Below are positions 39,063 through 47,994 of a stretch of 64,000 nucleotides of DNA, in pieces. A model generated the notes under the pieces. It did no database searches. It worked only from the letters and a program-made list of their open reading frames with translations, and was not told where the DNA came from. The translations under genes and the position numbers were made by a program. Numbering within the stretch: position 1 is the first letter of the stretch; the number at the start of each line of letters is the position of its first letter. Source of the stretch: Bifidobacterium thermophilum DSM 20210 (GTDB lineage: Bacteria; Actinomycetota; Actinomycetes; Actinomycetales; Bifidobacteriaceae). The stretch spans positions 1 through 64,000 of the forward strand of contig JDUB01000001.1 of the NCBI GenBank assembly GCA_000771265.1, written 5' to 3'.

Positions 39063-40059
39063 CGGCCTCATCGTCATTGACAAGCCGCAAGGGGTCACGA
39101 GCCATGACGTCGTTGCCGCGGTACGGTCGGTGCTTCACGTGAAACGCGTCGGCCACGCCGGCACGCTCGACCCGATGGCCACCGGCGTGTTGGTCATCGG
39201 GTTCGGCTACGCCACCCGGCTGCTCAACTACATCGTCGACCATCACAAGACCTATGAAGCGACTATCCGGCTCGGGATGCGCACCACTACCGAGGATGCC
39301 GAAGGCGAAATCATCGAGTGGCCTGCTGAGGAACGCGAACACGTGCGCGCGCAAATCGCCGCGCTTTCCCGGGAAGTGATTGAACAGGCAATTAACACCC
39401 ACCTGATGGGGGAGATCAGCCAGGTCCCGAGCTCCTACTCCGCGGTGAAAATCAACGGCAAACACGCCTACGATCTCGCCCGCGAAGGCAAGGAGGTGGC
39501 CCTCGAGCCTCGCCAAGTGACCATCGACAGCTTCGACGTGCTAGCCGTCCATGAACCGGATGCGGCGCAGGGCACGCGCGATATCGACGTGTGCGTCACC
39601 TGCTCTGTGGGCACGTATATTCGGGCGCTCGCCCGCGATCTGGGCCATATCCTCGGGGTCGGCGGATACCTCACCCGGTTGCGGCGTACCCATGTCGGCG
39701 CGTTCAGCCTCGAAGGACCGCATGTCTTGCCCGCCCGCAGCGAGGAACACAGCTTCACCACGCGCGACGGACGGCACGAAACCCGCATGAGGGCCCGGCT
39801 TGATACCACGAAGGAGCAACTCCTGGACGCCGCCTTGACCATGGGGCAGGCCGCACGCATGACCATGCCCGTCGTGGATGTCAGTGACAAGCAGGCGCAG
39901 GATCTGCGGTACGGGCGCAGCATTGGCGTCACCGTGGCGGGTGCCACAGCCGCCATCGCGCATCCGACAGATACCAGTGAAGACGTGGTCGCCATCATTG
40001 TCCCCGACAGCGGGACGCCGGCGCAATCGCGCCCGACGGTGGTCTTCCCCGGCGCTTGA
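39055..40059 (+). CDS. truB: tRNA pseudouridine synthase B
   Basis: TruB, 334 residues, makes pseudouridine 55 in the T loop of tRNAs. The N terminus DGLIVIDKPQGVTSHDVVAAVR and the catalytic GHAGTLDPMATGVL (Asp39) are intact, as are the YEATIRLG and SSYSAVKINGKHAYDLAR motifs. A C-terminal RNA-binding domain follows. It is translated from within the end of rbfA. Confidence 0.95.
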   Translation: MPDGLIVIDKPQGVTSHDVVAAVRSVLHVKRVGHAGTLDPMATGVLVIGFGYATRLLNYIVDHHKTYEATIRLGMRTTTEDAEGEIIEWPAEEREHVRAQIAALSREVIEQAINTHLMGEISQVPSSYSAVKINGKHAYDLAREGKEVALEPRQVTIDSFDVLAVHEPDAAQGTRDIDVCVTCSVGTYIRALARDLGHILGVGGYLTRLRRTHVGAFSLEGPHVLPARSEEHSFTTRDGRHETRMRARLDTTKEQLLDAALTMGQAARMTMPVVDVSDKQAQDLRYGRSIGVTVAGATAAIAHPTDTSEDVVAIIVPDSGTPAQSRPTVVFPGA

Positions 40060-40168
40060 CCTTTTGCTAGAGTAGACGCGGCAATCCAAGAATCCAAAAC
40101 ATCGAAGACAACCAAGACATCACAACCAAGACATCCAAGAGTTTCGGGACAACGACAAGAGGAACAGC

Positions 40169-41479
40169 ATGAACATCACCAATCTGGTTCCCGACGTCAA
40201 CGGGCTGGTCAACTGGCCGACCTTGAGCGTCAACCGTAAATCCGTCGTCACGGTCGGATCCTTCGACGGCATGCATCAGGGGCACCGTGCGGTGATTGGA
40301 AGAACCGTTGAATTGGCCAAGCGCAACAACGCCTTCTCGGTGGTCATCCTGTTTGACCCGCGGCCGAGTGTCGTCCATCAGTACGCAAAAACCCATCAGG
40401 GGCAGCAGGCTCCGGCAGATATCGCCGATCCCGAGCGGCTCATGGGCGTCGACCAACGGCTGCGCGTCATGGACGAACTGGGTGTGGACCACGTGCTGCT
40501 CGTGCGGTATACGCTCGCGTTCGCTGCGAAATCCTTCCGTTTCTTCCTCGGCCAGCTGGTCGGCAAACTCGGCATGCGCACCCTCGTGCTGGGACAGGAC
40601 GCGCATATGGGAGCGGGCCGCACCGGCGATGTGAAAGCCATCGAGAATCTTGCGCTCGCCACCGGTGTGTTCGAACTGGACATCGTTGACGACCGCGGGC
40701 CCGGATACACGCGTATCCCACAGAATATCGCATATGTTGCGCCTGAGGGACCGGGCGAGCCGAAAGACCCGACTGCCGGCATGACCAAGGCCCAGATGCG
40801 CGCGTGGAGTAAGAAGCATCAAGCCCAGCAGGCGAGAGTGTGGAGTTCCTCGAATGTGCGCTATCTGCTGTCCCAAGGGCGGATCAAGGATGCGAACACC
40901 ATTCTGGGTGCGCCTCATGCCATCGAAGGCACGGTTGTTCACGGCGAGCAGCGCGGTCGCGGCATCGGCTTCCCGACGGCGAATCTGGACACGCAAATTG
41001 ACGGATTCCTGCCTGTCGATGGCGTGTACGCGGGGTGGCTGGTTGACTTGGGTGAGCCTAAGAACGGCGATGATGCGCAGGATTCGACGACGTCAGCAGA
41101 TGTGGCGGATCAGGCGTCACAAGACGCTGCTCGGCCCGATGTTGCGAATGCGGACGGCACCGCGCCAGCCGCAAGCATCCCGCGGCCCGTGGACCTTGCC
41201 TCCATTCGATCGCGGCTTGCTCCGCACTCGCCATACCGCTGGCCGGCGGCCATCTCCATCGGCACCAAACCCACATTCGAAGCCGAAGCCGGTGAGCTGG
41301 AACGTGTCGTCGAAGCCTATGCGGTGACCGATGACTGGCTTGACCTGTACGGGCATCGCGTTCGTATTGAATTCACCGGATTCCTGCGTCCGCAAATCAA
41401 GTTCGATTCCGTGGACGCGCTGAAAGCTGAGCTTGCGATCAACGCCAAGCAGGCTGCGGAAGCCGCCCGGCAGGCCTGA
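40169..41479 (+). CDS. ribF: Bifunctional riboflavin kinase / FAD synthetase with insertions
   Basis: RibF, 436 residues, phosphorylates riboflavin to FMN and adenylates FMN to FAD. The adenylyltransferase domain has VTVGSFDGMHQGHRAVI near residue 28 and a later ISQGRI-like LLSQGRI. The flavokinase domain has GRGIGFPTANLDT near residue 265 and, after an interruption, AAISIGTKPTFEAE near 358. Two insertions are unusual: TKAQMRAWSKKHQAQQAR near residue 205, and about 55-60 low-complexity residues (about 295-350, rich in Ala, Asp, Ser, Thr) inside the flavokinase domain. Confidence 0.92.
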   Translation: MNITNLVPDVNGLVNWPTLSVNRKSVVTVGSFDGMHQGHRAVIGRTVELAKRNNAFSVVILFDPRPSVVHQYAKTHQGQQAPADIADPERLMGVDQRLRVMDELGVDHVLLVRYTLAFAAKSFRFFLGQLVGKLGMRTLVLGQDAHMGAGRTGDVKAIENLALATGVFELDIVDDRGPGYTRIPQNIAYVAPEGPGEPKDPTAGMTKAQMRAWSKKHQAQQARVWSSSNVRYLLSQGRIKDANTILGAPHAIEGTVVHGEQRGRGIGFPTANLDTQIDGFLPVDGVYAGWLVDLGEPKNGDDAQDSTTSADVADQASQDAARPDVANADGTAPAASIPRPVDLASIRSRLAPHSPYRWPAAISIGTKPTFEAEAGELERVVEAYAVTDDWLDLYGHRVRIEFTGFLRPQIKFDSVDALKAELAINAKQAAEAARQA

Positions 41480-41514
41480 AAGGCTGTTGGCGCTGGCATA
41501 TCGTCAGCCGTCTC

Positions 41515-42939
41515 TCACCGGCGCTTCGTGAGTCCCAGTGCATCCAACGCATCCCGCAACGACGTCACCTCGACCAATTCAATCCCCTTCGGCGTGGAAC
41601 CTCCCCGCCGCTTGCTTGAACGGGTCGCCGGAACCACGGCACGTGTGAACCCGAGCCGTGCCGCCTCGTTCAACCGGTGGGTGAGCTGGGGGACGGGTCG
41701 CACCTGCCCGGTTAGCGATATCTCCCCGATTGCGCAGGTCGACCGTGCGATCGGGGTGCCGGTCGCTGCGCTCGCCAACGCCGCAACAATCGCCAAATCG
41801 CACGCTGGCTCTTTGGCCGATGCCCCCGCGATGGTCGAAACATAGACGTCGTTGGCAAGCAGATTCACCTTGCCATGACGGTACAGGACCGCGGTGAGCA
41901 TCGCCAAGCGGTTCCCGTCCACACCGTTGACCGCACGACGCGGGGTGGGCAACACGGATTTCGTAACAAGCGCCTGCAACTCGATTGGCAGGCTGCGATG
42001 CCCGTCCAGGGTGAAGGTCACGCATGTGCCGTCTACCGTCTCCTGCGAAGCGGACAGGAACAGCCCGGAAGGGTCGGCCACCTCTTCTATGCCCTCGCCG
42101 CTCATATCGAAGCAGCCAACCTCGTCGGTGGGGCCGAACCGGTTTTTCACCGCATGCAGCATACGCAGCGCGGTTTGGGTATCGCCTTCGAACTGGCAGA
42201 CCACATCGACCAGATGCTCCAGTGTGCGCGGTCCGGCGATTGAACCGTCTTTGGTGACGTGACCGACCAGGACAATAGGGATGTCAAGGGTTTTTGCGGT
42301 GTCGATAAGCGCACTCGCGACCTCACGCACCTGGGTGGAACCGCCCGAGATGCCATCGACATCTTGGGAGACGATAGTCTGCGCGGAATCCACGATGGCG
42401 AGCCGCGGATGTTCCTGAGCGATCAGCCCCAAAACGGTGGCCAGATCAGTGGTGGAGGCGAGCAGGAGATTGTCCTGTACCGCATCGATGCGTGAGGCGC
42501 GCATGCGCACCTGCGCCTGCGATTCCTCGCCCGACAGGTACAGTACGGTGCCATCCGGGTTCGTGCGCGCCACATTTCCTGCGGTTTCGAGCAATAGCGT
42601 TGATTTGCCGATACCCGGCTCGCCGGCGACCAGAACGACGGAACCAGGGACTATGCCGCCGCCCAGTACACGGTCGAATTCGCCGAATCCGGTGGGAATG
42701 CGGGCAACGCTTTCTGTGCCGACTTCGCTGATTGGCTTGACCGTACCCTCGCCCACCACGGTCTGCGCCTGCGTGCGCGAGGTGCGGCCGGGGGCGGCGG
42801 TGCGCGATTTTGCGGCGGGACGCGCCTCATGGAACTCCTCGACCGTGCCCCATTGGCCGCATTCAGGGCAGCGCCCGTACCATTTGGGGCCGTTCCAGCC
42901 GCATTCTGTGCACACGTACTGCGTCGTAGTCTTTGCCAT
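41515..42939 (-). CDS. radA: DNA repair protein RadA
   Basis: RadA (Sms), 474 residues, is a RecA-like helicase that extends strands during recombination. It has an N-terminal zinc finger (CTECGWNGPKWYGRCPECGQW), Walker A GEPGIGKSTLL near residue 107, the RadA-specific KNRFGPTDEVG near 260, and a Lon-protease-like C-terminal domain with TSVLP-type VTKSVLPTPRRAVNGVDGNRL. I chose ATG 42939 (MAKTTTQYVC); the upstream ATG at 42969 adds ten residues. It converges on ribF. Confidence 0.95.
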   Translation of the reverse strand: MAKTTTQYVCTECGWNGPKWYGRCPECGQWGTVEEFHEARPAAKSRTAAPGRTSRTQAQTVVGEGTVKPISEVGTESVARIPTGFGEFDRVLGGGIVPGSVVLVAGEPGIGKSTLLLETAGNVARTNPDGTVLYLSGEESQAQVRMRASRIDAVQDNLLLASTTDLATVLGLIAQEHPRLAIVDSAQTIVSQDVDGISGGSTQVREVASALIDTAKTLDIPIVLVGHVTKDGSIAGPRTLEHLVDVVCQFEGDTQTALRMLHAVKNRFGPTDEVGCFDMSGEGIEEVADPSGLFLSASQETVDGTCVTFTLDGHRSLPIELQALVTKSVLPTPRRAVNGVDGNRLAMLTAVLYRHGKVNLLANDVYVSTIAGASAKEPACDLAIVAALASAATGTPIARSTCAIGEISLTGQVRPVPQLTHRLNEAARLGFTRAVVPATRSSKRRGGSTPKGIELVEVTSLRDALDALGLTKRR

Positions 42940-43041
42940 AGTGCCGAAGCTAGCGAACTTTCGCGACATTGCGCGGCGGGCTCAACGTGCGTTCCCGATG
43001 ATGCCGGGCACGCGTCATGCCGCTGTGCGAGAATAAACCGT

Positions 43042-43680
43042 ATGGCGAACACTCAACAATCCTCATCCCATGGCAAGCTCACTGCGGTCATCGCAGTGGC
43101 GGCGGTGGTTATCGTGCTGGCACTGCTGTCGGCATTCATCTGGCCCGGCTGGGCGCTCAACAAGACGACGACACCGGCGAGTGCGCCGACCACCAGCTCG
43201 ACGGCGAGCGGCAAGAAGTCAGCGAGCGCGAAAGTTCCATCGACTCCGACCATTTCGGCGAAAGCTTTGCCCACTGACGCGACCAGTCTGCTGAAAGCCA
43301 TGCCGGACAGCGTGGTCAATTATGCGCGTACCGACGCCAACCCGAGCGCGAACTGGACATCCACGTCACCGCTGGAAGAGTACACGATGACGTATTCCAC
43401 TGGGGATGACACAAAGAACATCTCACTGATTACCGCACAATGGTCCAGTGCAGATGATGCGAAAAAGCAGTATGAGACGTTGACCGCCTCGCTGACTGGC
43501 GACGAGATTGCATCCGGCAATGTCAAGGTCAGCGGCAAGACTACCGGCAGCTATGTGATTCGCAAGGACGCCTCCGACAGCAAGAAGGCGGTCGCTGTCT
43601 GGCTCAACGATACCGCGGTATTTCAGGCGAACGGTCCGAGTGACGCGGTGACGACTTTCTGCCAGAAATTCCCGCTGTGA
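43042..43680 (+). CDS. Membrane-anchored secreted protein, unknown function
   Basis: The product is 212 residues. A short polar N terminus precedes one hydrophobic helix (about residues 13-37, LTAVIAVAAVVIVLALLSAFIW), followed by a Ser/Thr/Ala-rich linker (about 38-70) and an extracellular alpha/beta-looking domain (about 80-212) with EYTMTYSTGDDTKNISLITAQWSS and TTGSYVIRKD. This is the layout of a single-pass exported protein. No family is recognised. The ATG at 43042 is chosen because the membrane segment begins just after it; the longer frame runs antisense through radA. It is divergent from radA. Confidence 0.7.
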   Translation: MANTQQSSSHGKLTAVIAVAAVVIVLALLSAFIWPGWALNKTTTPASAPTTSSTASGKKSASAKVPSTPTISAKALPTDATSLLKAMPDSVVNYARTDANPSANWTSTSPLEEYTMTYSTGDDTKNISLITAQWSSADDAKKQYETLTASLTGDEIASGNVKVSGKTTGSYVIRKDASDSKKAVAVWLNDTAVFQANGPSDAVTTFCQKFPL

Positions 43681-43721
43681 CGAAGGCACGACGCGCTTTC
43701 GCGTGTGCCGTCGGAATGTCG

Positions 43722-43751
43722 TTATCCAAAGTCGCCGAATGCGTGTAGTAT
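43722..43751 (+). promoter_or_regulatory. Promoter of the bS22 gene
   Basis: TTATCC (43722-43727), an 18-bp spacer and TAGTAT (43746-43751) lie 43 bases before the start codon. Confidence 0.5.
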
Positions 43752-43794
43752 TAGGCGAGTTGCAATCTTTCGGTAATAAGAATGGAGGCTTCAG

Positions 43795-43884
43795 ATGGGT
43801 TCCGTCATCAAGAAGCGCCGCAAGCGGATGAGCAAGAAGAAGCACCGCAAACTGCTGCGTAAGACTCGTCACCAGCGCAAGTAG
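43795..43884 (+). CDS. Small ribosomal protein bS22 (AURKAIP1/COX24 domain)
   Basis: This 29-residue, extremely basic peptide reads MGSVIKKRRKRMSKKKHRK and then LLRKTRHQRK. It matches the actinobacterial bS22 protein, which was found in mycobacterial ribosome structures at the subunit interface and resembles the AURKAIP1/COX24 domain of mitochondrial ribosomal protein mS38. GGAGG lies seven bases upstream, and a dedicated promoter and terminator surround it, so it forms a monocistronic unit. It is too short for routine gene finding. Confidence 0.92.
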   Translation: MGSVIKKRRKRMSKKKHRKLLRKTRHQRK

Positions 43885-43931
43885 TTGCACCGGTGAAGCC
43901 TCGCGCAAGTACTGCGAGTAGCTCACAGCTC

Positions 43932-43956
43932 AGGCCCCTCTTCGGAGGGGCTTTTT
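43932..43956 (+). terminator. Terminator of the bS22 gene
   Basis: GCCCCTC, a TTCG loop and GAGGGGC are followed by TTTTTC: a textbook intrinsic terminator. Confidence 0.9.
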
Positions 43957-44093
43957 CTTTGCCTTACCGGAGCGGCTGCCTTGAACTGGTGACATCCGGA
44001 CGCGGCTTCGGCGTAACCGGTTGGCGAGAGAACGCATAGGCATGTTGTGTATGTTGGGGGATGCGCAACTTGACATGGCGATCGCACGCCGGG

Positions 44094-44135
44094 AAAGAAA
44101 ACCGCGAACGGGCGGGATCACCATCCGTTCGCGGT
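44094..44135 (-). terminator. Terminator of metY
   Basis: On the minus strand ACCGCGAACGG and CCGTTCGCGGT form the hairpin, followed by TTTTCTTTCCC. Confidence 0.85.
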
Positions 44136-44182
44136 TCGGCTATTCACGTTATTACTGCGCACAGGCCCGTGCGCATGGGCGA

Positions 44183-45484
44183 TTAAAGCACGGCGTCCAA
44201 GGCATGCTTCAAGTCGGCGATGATATCGTCGGCATTTTCTAGGCCGCAGCTCAGACGCACGAGGTCGATGCCGACGCCTGCTTCCTTGAGCTGCTCTTCG
44301 GTGAGTTGGCGATGCGTGGTGCCCGCCGGGTAGAGGATGCACGAACGCGAGTCCGCCACGTGGGTGGCGATGGACACGAGATTCAAATGGTCGAGGAACG
44401 CGGAGACCTTGTCGCGGCCACCGGGCACTCCGAAGGCGATGACGCCGCACGTGCCGTTCGGCATGTACTTGCGCGCGAGCCCGTAGTATTTGTCGGTTTC
44501 GAGGCCGGGGTGGTTGACCCACGAGATGCGTGGATCCTCGTTGAGGAACTTCGCCACCTTGTAGCCGTTCTCGCAGTGCCGCTTCATGCGCAGACCCAGA
44601 TCCTCAAGGTTCTGGCCGAGGATCCATGAGTTGAACGGCGAGGGGATCGAGCCGAAGTCGCGCATAAGCTGCGCCACGCATTTGGTGATGAACGCGCCGC
44701 CGTTGCCGAACTCCTTGGCGTAGGTCACGCCGTGGTAGGAATCGTCCGGGGTAGTCAGGCCCGGGAATTTGTCGGCGTGGGCCATCCAGTCGAACTTGCC
44801 GGAATCCACGATGACGCCGCCGACGCACGAGCCGTGGCCGTCCATGTACTTGGTGGTCGAATGCGTCACGATGTCGACGCCGTACTCGAACGGACGGCAG
44901 TTGACAGGCGTCGGGAAGGTGTTGTCGACGATTAGCGGCACGCCATGCTTGTGTGCGGCGGCGGCGAACTTGTCGAAGTCAAGCACCATGAGCGAGGGAT
45001 TGGCGATGGATTCGCCGAACACGGCCTTCGTGTTGGTGCGGAACGCGGCGTCGAGCTCTTCGGGCGTGCAGTCCGGGTGCACGAAGGTGCAGTCGATGCC
45101 CATGCGGCGCATGGTCACGTTGATGAGGTTGTATGTGCCGCCGTAGATGGCGTTCGAGGCGACGATATGGTCGCCGGCGGAGCACAGGTTGAACAGCGCG
45201 AAGAAGTTCGCCGCCTGACCGGAGCTCGTGAGAATGGCCGCGGTGCCGCCCTCGAGTTCGCAGATCTTCTTGGCAACGACATCGTTCGTCGGGTTGGACA
45301 GGCGGGTATAGAAATACCCGGATTCGGACAGGTCGAACAGGCGGGACATCTGCTCGCTGCTCGTGTATTTGAATGTGGTGGACTGGACGATTGGGGGCGT
45401 GCGTGGCTCGCCGTTCTTCGGCTGCCAGCCGCCCTGGACACAGATGGTGTCGATGGAATGCGATTCGTCTGCCGTATTGGCCAT
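44183..45484 (-). CDS. metY: O-acetylhomoserine aminocarboxypropyltransferase (PLP, sulfhydrylation)
   Basis: This 433-residue member of the Cys/Met-metabolism PLP family probably joins sulfide or cysteine to an activated homoserine. It has STTFKYTS and YTRLSNPTNDVVAKK near the N terminus, SSGQAANFFAL for cofactor phosphate, VDNTFPTP with the PLP Asp, and HSTTKYMDGHG with the Schiff-base Lys212. The length and the GVTYAKEFGNGGAFITKC insertion favour the MetY group over cystathionine gamma-synthase or lyase, but the exact reaction cannot be fixed from sequence. It is transcribed alone. Confidence 0.88.
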   Translation of the reverse strand: MANTADESHSIDTICVQGGWQPKNGEPRTPPIVQSTTFKYTSSEQMSRLFDLSESGYFYTRLSNPTNDVVAKKICELEGGTAAILTSSGQAANFFALFNLCSAGDHIVASNAIYGGTYNLINVTMRRMGIDCTFVHPDCTPEELDAAFRTNTKAVFGESIANPSLMVLDFDKFAAAAHKHGVPLIVDNTFPTPVNCRPFEYGVDIVTHSTTKYMDGHGSCVGGVIVDSGKFDWMAHADKFPGLTTPDDSYHGVTYAKEFGNGGAFITKCVAQLMRDFGSIPSPFNSWILGQNLEDLGLRMKRHCENGYKVAKFLNEDPRISWVNHPGLETDKYYGLARKYMPNGTCGVIAFGVPGGRDKVSAFLDHLNLVSIATHVADSRSCILYPAGTTHRQLTEEQLKEAGVGIDLVRLSCGLENADDIIADLKHALDAVL

Positions 45485-45577
45485 GGGGTTTGCCTTTCTG
45501 CGATGGGCATGGTGTCATGTGCACGTCATCGCAAGCGGGGCAAGCCATTGTCTGCAAGGCGATGCGTTGGCACACCA

Positions 45578-45606
45578 TACCTAGTGTATCCCCAGCCACT
45601 TCTCAA
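45578..45606 (-). promoter_or_regulatory. Promoter of metY
   Basis: On the minus strand TTGAGA (45606-45601), a 17-bp spacer and TAGGTA (45583-45578) lie about 95 bases before the start. The leader shows no S-box-like structure that I can recognise. Confidence 0.55.
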
Positions 45607-45657
45607 TGGTCAGATGTGCGGCGGATTCGTGCTGCGGATGCGCACATAAGGTAAAAG

Positions 45658-45687
45658 AAACCCCCGTGGGTTGCCCCGCGGGGGTTT
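45658..45687 (-). terminator. Terminator of rpiA
   Basis: AAACCCCCGCGGGG and CCCACGGGGGTTT form the stem on the minus strand, followed by CTTTTACC. Confidence 0.85.
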
Positions 45688-45707
45688 GAAAGGGAGGGTT
45701 TACACGC

Positions 45708-46406
45708 TCACTTGTTCGGGTTGGTGAGCACGCGCGGACCGGCTGGATCGCCGACGATGACCTGGTCCACCATGTTGAGGAACAGGCCGTGCTCCACCAC
45801 GCCCACGGTGTGGATGAGATCCTCGGCCAGCTCCTGCGGGTGGTCGATGCGCCCGAGGTGCAGGTCCACCACGTAGTCGTTCTCGTCGGTGAGGACCGGC
45901 TTGCCCTCGGCGTCCAGACGCAGCGTCGGCTTGTAGCCCTTCGCTTCGAATTTGCGGATCACCTGGCCGTTGCCGAAGGGGATGACCTCGACCGGCAGCG
46001 GGAACTTGCCGATGGTGTCGACGACCTTGGACTGGTCGACGATCCACACGACCTTGTTGGAGTTGATCGCCACGATCTTCTCCCACAGGAGAGCAGCGCC
46101 GCCGCCCTTGATGCCGTTGAAGTTCTTGTCGACCTCGTCGGCGCCGTCGATGGTGATGTCGATGTGGTCCACATCGTCGATGTTCACAATCTTGATGCCG
46201 TAGCCCTCGGCCTGCTCCTGCGTGCGACGGGAGGTGGTGACGCCGGTGAACTTGAGGCCTTCCTCCTGCACGCGGCGGCCGAGCTCATCCACTAGGAAGC
46301 GCACGGTCGAACCGGTGCCGAGACCGGCGATCATGCCATCCTGGATGAGCTTCGCGGCTTCGATGCCGGCCGCCTTCTTCAATGCGTCTTGCTGTGCCTT
46401 GTCCAT
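45708..46406 (-). CDS. rpiA: Ribose-5-phosphate isomerase A
   Basis: RpiA, 232 residues, interconverts ribose 5-phosphate and ribulose 5-phosphate in the pentose part of the bifid shunt. The substrate-binding [16 protein letters not shown] is near residue 18, DGADEVD near 85 and [12 protein letters not shown] near 97, which includes the catalytic Glu/Lys region. I chose ATG 46406 ([11 protein letters not shown]) because AAAGGAG lies upstream; an ATG 33 bases further up is in frame but unsupported. Confidence 0.95.
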   Translation of the reverse strand: MDKAQQDALKKAAGIEAAKLIQDGMIAGLGTGSTVRFLVDELGRRVQEEGLKFTGVTTSRRTQEQAEGYGIKIVNIDDVDHIDITIDGADEVDKNFNGIKGGGAALLWEKIVAINSNKVVWIVDQSKVVDTIGKFPLPVEVIPFGNGQVIRKFEAKGYKPTLRLDAEGKPVLTDENDYVVDLHLGRIDHPQELAEDLIHTVGVVEHGLFLNMVDQVIVGDPAGPRVLTNPNK

Positions 46407-46651
46407 AATGCTCCTTTGAGCTCGCTGAATGACAGACACCGTGACTGCCTGCCGCAGGCCGATCCTGTGCTGGCGGTCACGATGTCGCTTCGCCTCGCAT
46501 AATGCGCCGAAGCCTGCTTCTATAGTATCGATGCGGCGGTATTTCGCGGTGCGGCCTCAATTCTGGCTCGGCTTACAGCGTGACTATGATGTGATGACCT
46601 TTGATGCTTCGCAGCTCGGGCCCATGGTCCCATTGACTGCCGGCCGCCCGC

Positions 46652-47767
46652 CTACCCAAGCATGAATCGGGCGCCGTTGAGTTCGACGGAGCCGTCGCCT
46701 TGCACATATCCGTCGATTTCCACCAGCCCGTGAATATGGCGGGGCTCGCCGCTGTATGTCGGGCTGCTGGACGGCGGCGGGGAGAACCGCAGCGTGCCGG
46801 AGAGCGTCAAGCCGGGGACCACGCGCGAGCGATTGCCGCCGGATGATGCGGAAGCGGTCGAGGAGGCCGTCGGTACGGTCTGGTTATCGGGGGTTGAGGC
46901 GGCTGATTCGTCGTCGGTTGAACCGGCAGGTTCGGCGGTGCTGGTGTCATCATCCGCGTCCGTTGTCGCGGCTTCCGCGGTCCTGTGGTAATCCGGCAGA
47001 TCATCCGGAACGCCTTCCGGTTCGGCCAGCTGCTCAGCCAGCGATTCGGCGCGCCCGCTGCCGGAGGAAGTTCGCGAAACCGGCCCTCCGCCTGCGCTCT
47101 GTCCTCTGTCTGCGCGTTGCCTGCCATCCGCACCAGGCACGCCGCCGGTGTCTTCGGCGCGTCCCAGATGGTATTCGGCCGCGGAAATCTTCCCTTCCAT
47201 CAGCATGTGCGCGTCTTCGGGTACGACGGTGCCCTTCGCGTATTCCGAGGCGAGCAGCGACTGCCAGCCCTCAAGCGGCAGATACCCCGGTTTGACACCG
47301 CTGCGGCAATCGCCCGCATACCCATGGGCGAGGTGGTCGACTTTTTCGTTGCCGGGATTGTTGTTATGCCCCTTGACCCACACGAATTTCACCGGTCCGG
47401 ACCGTTGCGAGATCTCACGGTCGATGGCGGCGATGAGCTCACGGTTCTTCACCGGCTTGCCCTGCGAGTTCTTCCAACCGTGTTTCTTCCAGCCGCGCAC
47501 CCAGGTTGTGGAGCAGTTGATGGCGTACTGCGAGTCTGATTCGATCACGAGCGGCTCAGCGCCCGGGTGAGCGCGCAAGGCTTCAAGCACCGCGCACAGC
47601 TCACCGATCTGGTTGGTGCCGTTCGAGGCGCCGCCGGCGTCGCAATCGCCCTCGTGCTCGTGCCCGGGAGTCCCGCCTGCGTGCGGCGTATGGTCGGCCC
47701 ATGCCCACCCCATCGGGCCGTTCGGATTGCCTAGTGCTGATCCATCCGTCGAAACCGTGATTGTCAT
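46652..47767 (-). CDS. rnhA: Ribonuclease HI with long low-complexity tail
   Basis: The product is 371 residues. Residues 1-160 are an RNase HI domain, which removes RNA from RNA:DNA hybrids: VSTDGSALGN (Asp8), GELCAVLEAL (Glu), ESDSQYAINC (Asp) and VKGHNNNPGNEKVDHLA (His, Asp) give the four metal ligands. A short stretch binding region (PLEGWQSLLASEYAKG) follows, then about 110 residues rich in Ser, Thr, Ala, Asp and Gly, and a conserved-looking C-terminal block (GLTLSGTLRFSPPP, then HIHGLVEIDGYVQGDGSVELNG). GGAGG precedes the ATG. Confidence 0.88.
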   Translation of the reverse strand: MTITVSTDGSALGNPNGPMGWAWADHTPHAGGTPGHEHEGDCDAGGASNGTNQIGELCAVLEALRAHPGAEPLVIESDSQYAINCSTTWVRGWKKHGWKNSQGKPVKNRELIAAIDREISQRSGPVKFVWVKGHNNNPGNEKVDHLAHGYAGDCRSGVKPGYLPLEGWQSLLASEYAKGTVVPEDAHMLMEGKISAAEYHLGRAEDTGGVPGADGRQRADRGQSAGGGPVSRTSSGSGRAESLAEQLAEPEGVPDDLPDYHRTAEAATTDADDDTSTAEPAGSTDDESAASTPDNQTVPTASSTASASSGGNRSRVVPGLTLSGTLRFSPPPSSSPTYSGEPRHIHGLVEIDGYVQGDGSVELNGARFMLG

Positions 47768-47826
47768 GCCTCCACCTTACGGAGGGGGCGGGATACGGTC
47801 GCTTGATTATTCCGGCGTGTCGCCAT

Positions 47827-47857
47827 TTGACTTCAAGTGAACTTGAACCTTTAGGGT
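47827..47857 (+). promoter_or_regulatory. MerR-type promoter with 19-bp spacer and operator
   Basis: TTGACT (47827-47832) and TAGGGT (47852-47857) are separated by 19 bp, the over-long spacer typical of promoters activated by MerR proteins. Inside it lies the perfect dyad TTCAAGT-GA-ACTTGAA (47832-47847). A MerR gene ends this operon at 50458. Confidence 0.75.
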
Positions 47858-47994
47858 TGAGGTATCACATCGCGGATATGAAAGCGTTCCGGGCAACCTG
47901 GAACGGGCGGAATCCCGGAAAACCGGCCGGGAAGAACCGGCCGGAAACCGGGACGATTCGGAATCCTAAACAAGCCGATCCGCAGGAAGGCAAG

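Noticed and set aside
45485-45577. SAM riboswitch upstream of metY
   Set aside because: The leader of about 93 bases has no recognisable S-box stems or terminator.
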